Both the position numbers and the translations under genes were made by a program. Below, one piece after another: positions 8,002 to 8,410 of a stretch of DNA of 8,410 nt. Within the stretch, counting starts at the first letter, position 1. Each line of letters starts with the position of its first letter. Where the stretch lies: assembly GCA_015655485.1 (NCBI GenBank), contig JAATEZ010000200.1, positions 1-8,410 of the forward strand, given 5' to 3'. A model generated the notes under the pieces. It saw only the letters and a list, made by a program, of their open reading frames with translations, was not told the DNA's origin and made no database searches. This DNA is from Lactobacillales bacterium. GTDB lineage: Bacteria; Bacillota; Bacilli; Lactobacillales; Vagococcaceae.

Positions 8002-8071
8002 GGCAGGTCTATCGGCAAAAAAGACAAATATCGTCTGAATCAAAAGGCGATTCATACTCAATTGGCTGTTT

Positions 8072-8123
8072 TTGCTCAAGACCTATGACACCTCATTCAG
8101 CTTTTCTGTGTCTGGCTTCATGA
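8072..8123 (+). repeat. 52-bp direct repeat, copy 2
   Basis: Exact copy of 7950-8001. The 70 bases between the copies are clearly diverged from the DNA flanking either copy, apart from short shared blocks such as ATCGGCAA, so identity is confined to this core. The GACAC/GTGTC pairing is also present here. Confidence 0.95.
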
Positions 8124-8201
8124 ATCAACCCTCTATGGAAAATAGACAATCTTCAAGTGAAATCCAAAGCATTCCACATTCAGATTCCTAATTTTCAACA
8201 G

Positions 8202-8239
8202 GGCTGAACGATTCATTCAGCCTTTTTAATGTTTTTTTT
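8202..8239 (+). terminator. Rho-independent terminator
   Basis: GGCTGAA (8202-8208) pairs with TTCAGCC (8216-8222) around a 7-base loop, followed directly by TTTTT and, after AATG, by a second run of eight T. It points along the plus strand only. It can end the transporter transcript, or act as an attenuator for the gene that begins at 8267. The right arm includes the CATTCAGC block seen in both 52-bp repeats. Confidence 0.85.
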
Positions 8240-8266
8240 AAAATTTGAAGAAAATCGGGTAAAAAA

Positions 8267-8410
8267 ATGAAATCAGATTTTCAAAACAAAAGAAAAATCC
8301 AATACTTTTGGAATGCTTATAAAATTCCTGTTATAGTGGTATCTGCCTTATTTATTTTGTTGGGCATCATGGCTGTTCCTGCCTTTTTTCCAAAGTCTGA
8401 AACAGTATGG
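8267..8410 (+). CDS. start of a secreted or membrane-anchored protein, cut by the window end
   Basis: Forty-eight codons are visible and the frame stays open to the last base. The N-terminus is polar and basic (MKSDFQNKRKIQYFWNAYK), then comes a hydrophobic stretch at about residues 20-41 (IPVIVVSALFILLGIMAVPA and on), then polar PKSETVW. This looks like a long Gram-positive signal peptide or a single membrane anchor. I do not recognise the family. Since the upstream enzymes are cytoplasmic, an extracellular depolymerase would fit the pathway, but nothing visible shows catalysis, and a membrane sensor or transporter is equally open. The ribosome site is weak (GAAGAAAA around 8248-8255 is the best purine run). 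The ATG at 8267 is chosen because it directly precedes the basic and hydrophobic pattern. Confidence 0.6.
   Translation, partial: MKSDFQNKRKIQYFWNAYKIPVIVVSALFILLGIMAVPAFFPKSETVW

Larger units (their letters stand above)
7894..8266 (+). other. 373-base intergenic region built of about three related structured units
   Basis: No convincing gene lies here on either strand. The region holds an exact 52-bp direct repeat and three related units. Unit A (about 7901-8001) has closing stem GCAATAG/CTATTGC (7905-7911 with 7947-7953). Unit B (about 8008-8123) has GCAAAAA/TTTTTGC (8015-8021 with 8069-8075). Unit C (about 8132-8239) has GAAAAT/ATTTTC (8138-8143 with 8191-8196). A and B share ATCGGCAA on the left and TTGCTCAAG on the right. 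Inner hairpins include TGGAAA/TTTCCA in A, TGAATC/GATTCA (8036-8041 with 8049-8054) in B, and GTGAAAT/ATTCCAC (8157-8163 with 8171-8177, one mismatch) in C; both B and C have 7-base loops there. CATTCAGC lies 17-18 bases after each closing stem. It may be a leader RNA of the next gene, a 3' end of the transporter message, or a miniature interspersed repeat. Confidence 0.6.

Noticed and set aside
7950..8123. CRISPR array
   Set aside because: Only two copies exist, the 52-bp repeat and 70-base spacing are atypical, and no cas genes are present. The spacer DNA is itself related to the flanking units.
7894..8266. Insertion sequence remnant or tRNA gene
   Set aside because: There is no transposase fragment, no terminal inverted repeats with target duplication, and no cloverleaf or T-loop sequence.

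Overview
The window looks like a low-GC Gram-positive chromosome. Strong AGGAGG-type ribosome sites, a GTG start, a 'LAGC' lipobox lipoprotein and a Firmicutes-style CUT1 sugar ABC importer all fit, and Lactobacillales, perhaps Enterococcus or a relative, is the best guess. The host is inferred from style only; there is no rRNA or marker gene here.

Layout: positions 5-7893 are one plus-strand run of six genes with almost no space between them. The first three (5-4699) encode cytoplasmic enzymes for acidic polysaccharide fragments: a DUF2264 protein, a heparinase II/III-family lyase, and a family 88 unsaturated glucuronyl hydrolase (UGL). The UGL gene is broken by one in-frame TAA at 4229-4231. 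The next three (4753-7893) encode a sugar-binding lipoprotein and two membrane permeases. No ATPase is present, so the importer probably borrows a shared MsmX/UgpC-type ATPase. A perfect 12-bp hairpin lies between the binding-protein gene and the first permease gene.

Positions 7894-8266 hold no convincing gene. They contain an exact 52-bp direct repeat set within about three related units. Each unit can form a closing stem at the same place, and the paired bases change together between units. The last unit ends in a clear Rho-independent terminator (8202-8239). A new gene starts 28 bases further on (8267) and runs off the window; its first 48 residues look like a long signal peptide or a membrane anchor.

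Proposed working: uronic-acid-containing oligosaccharides, plausibly glycosaminoglycan fragments, are bound outside, imported by the ABC system, cleaved by the lyase (and perhaps the DUF2264 protein) to 4,5-unsaturated uronyl sugars, and then hydrolysed by UGL. As sequenced, the UGL step is lost unless another copy exists or the stop is a sequencing error. The most unusual parts are the nonsense codon in a key UGL motif and the structured tandem units followed by a terminator just before the last gene.
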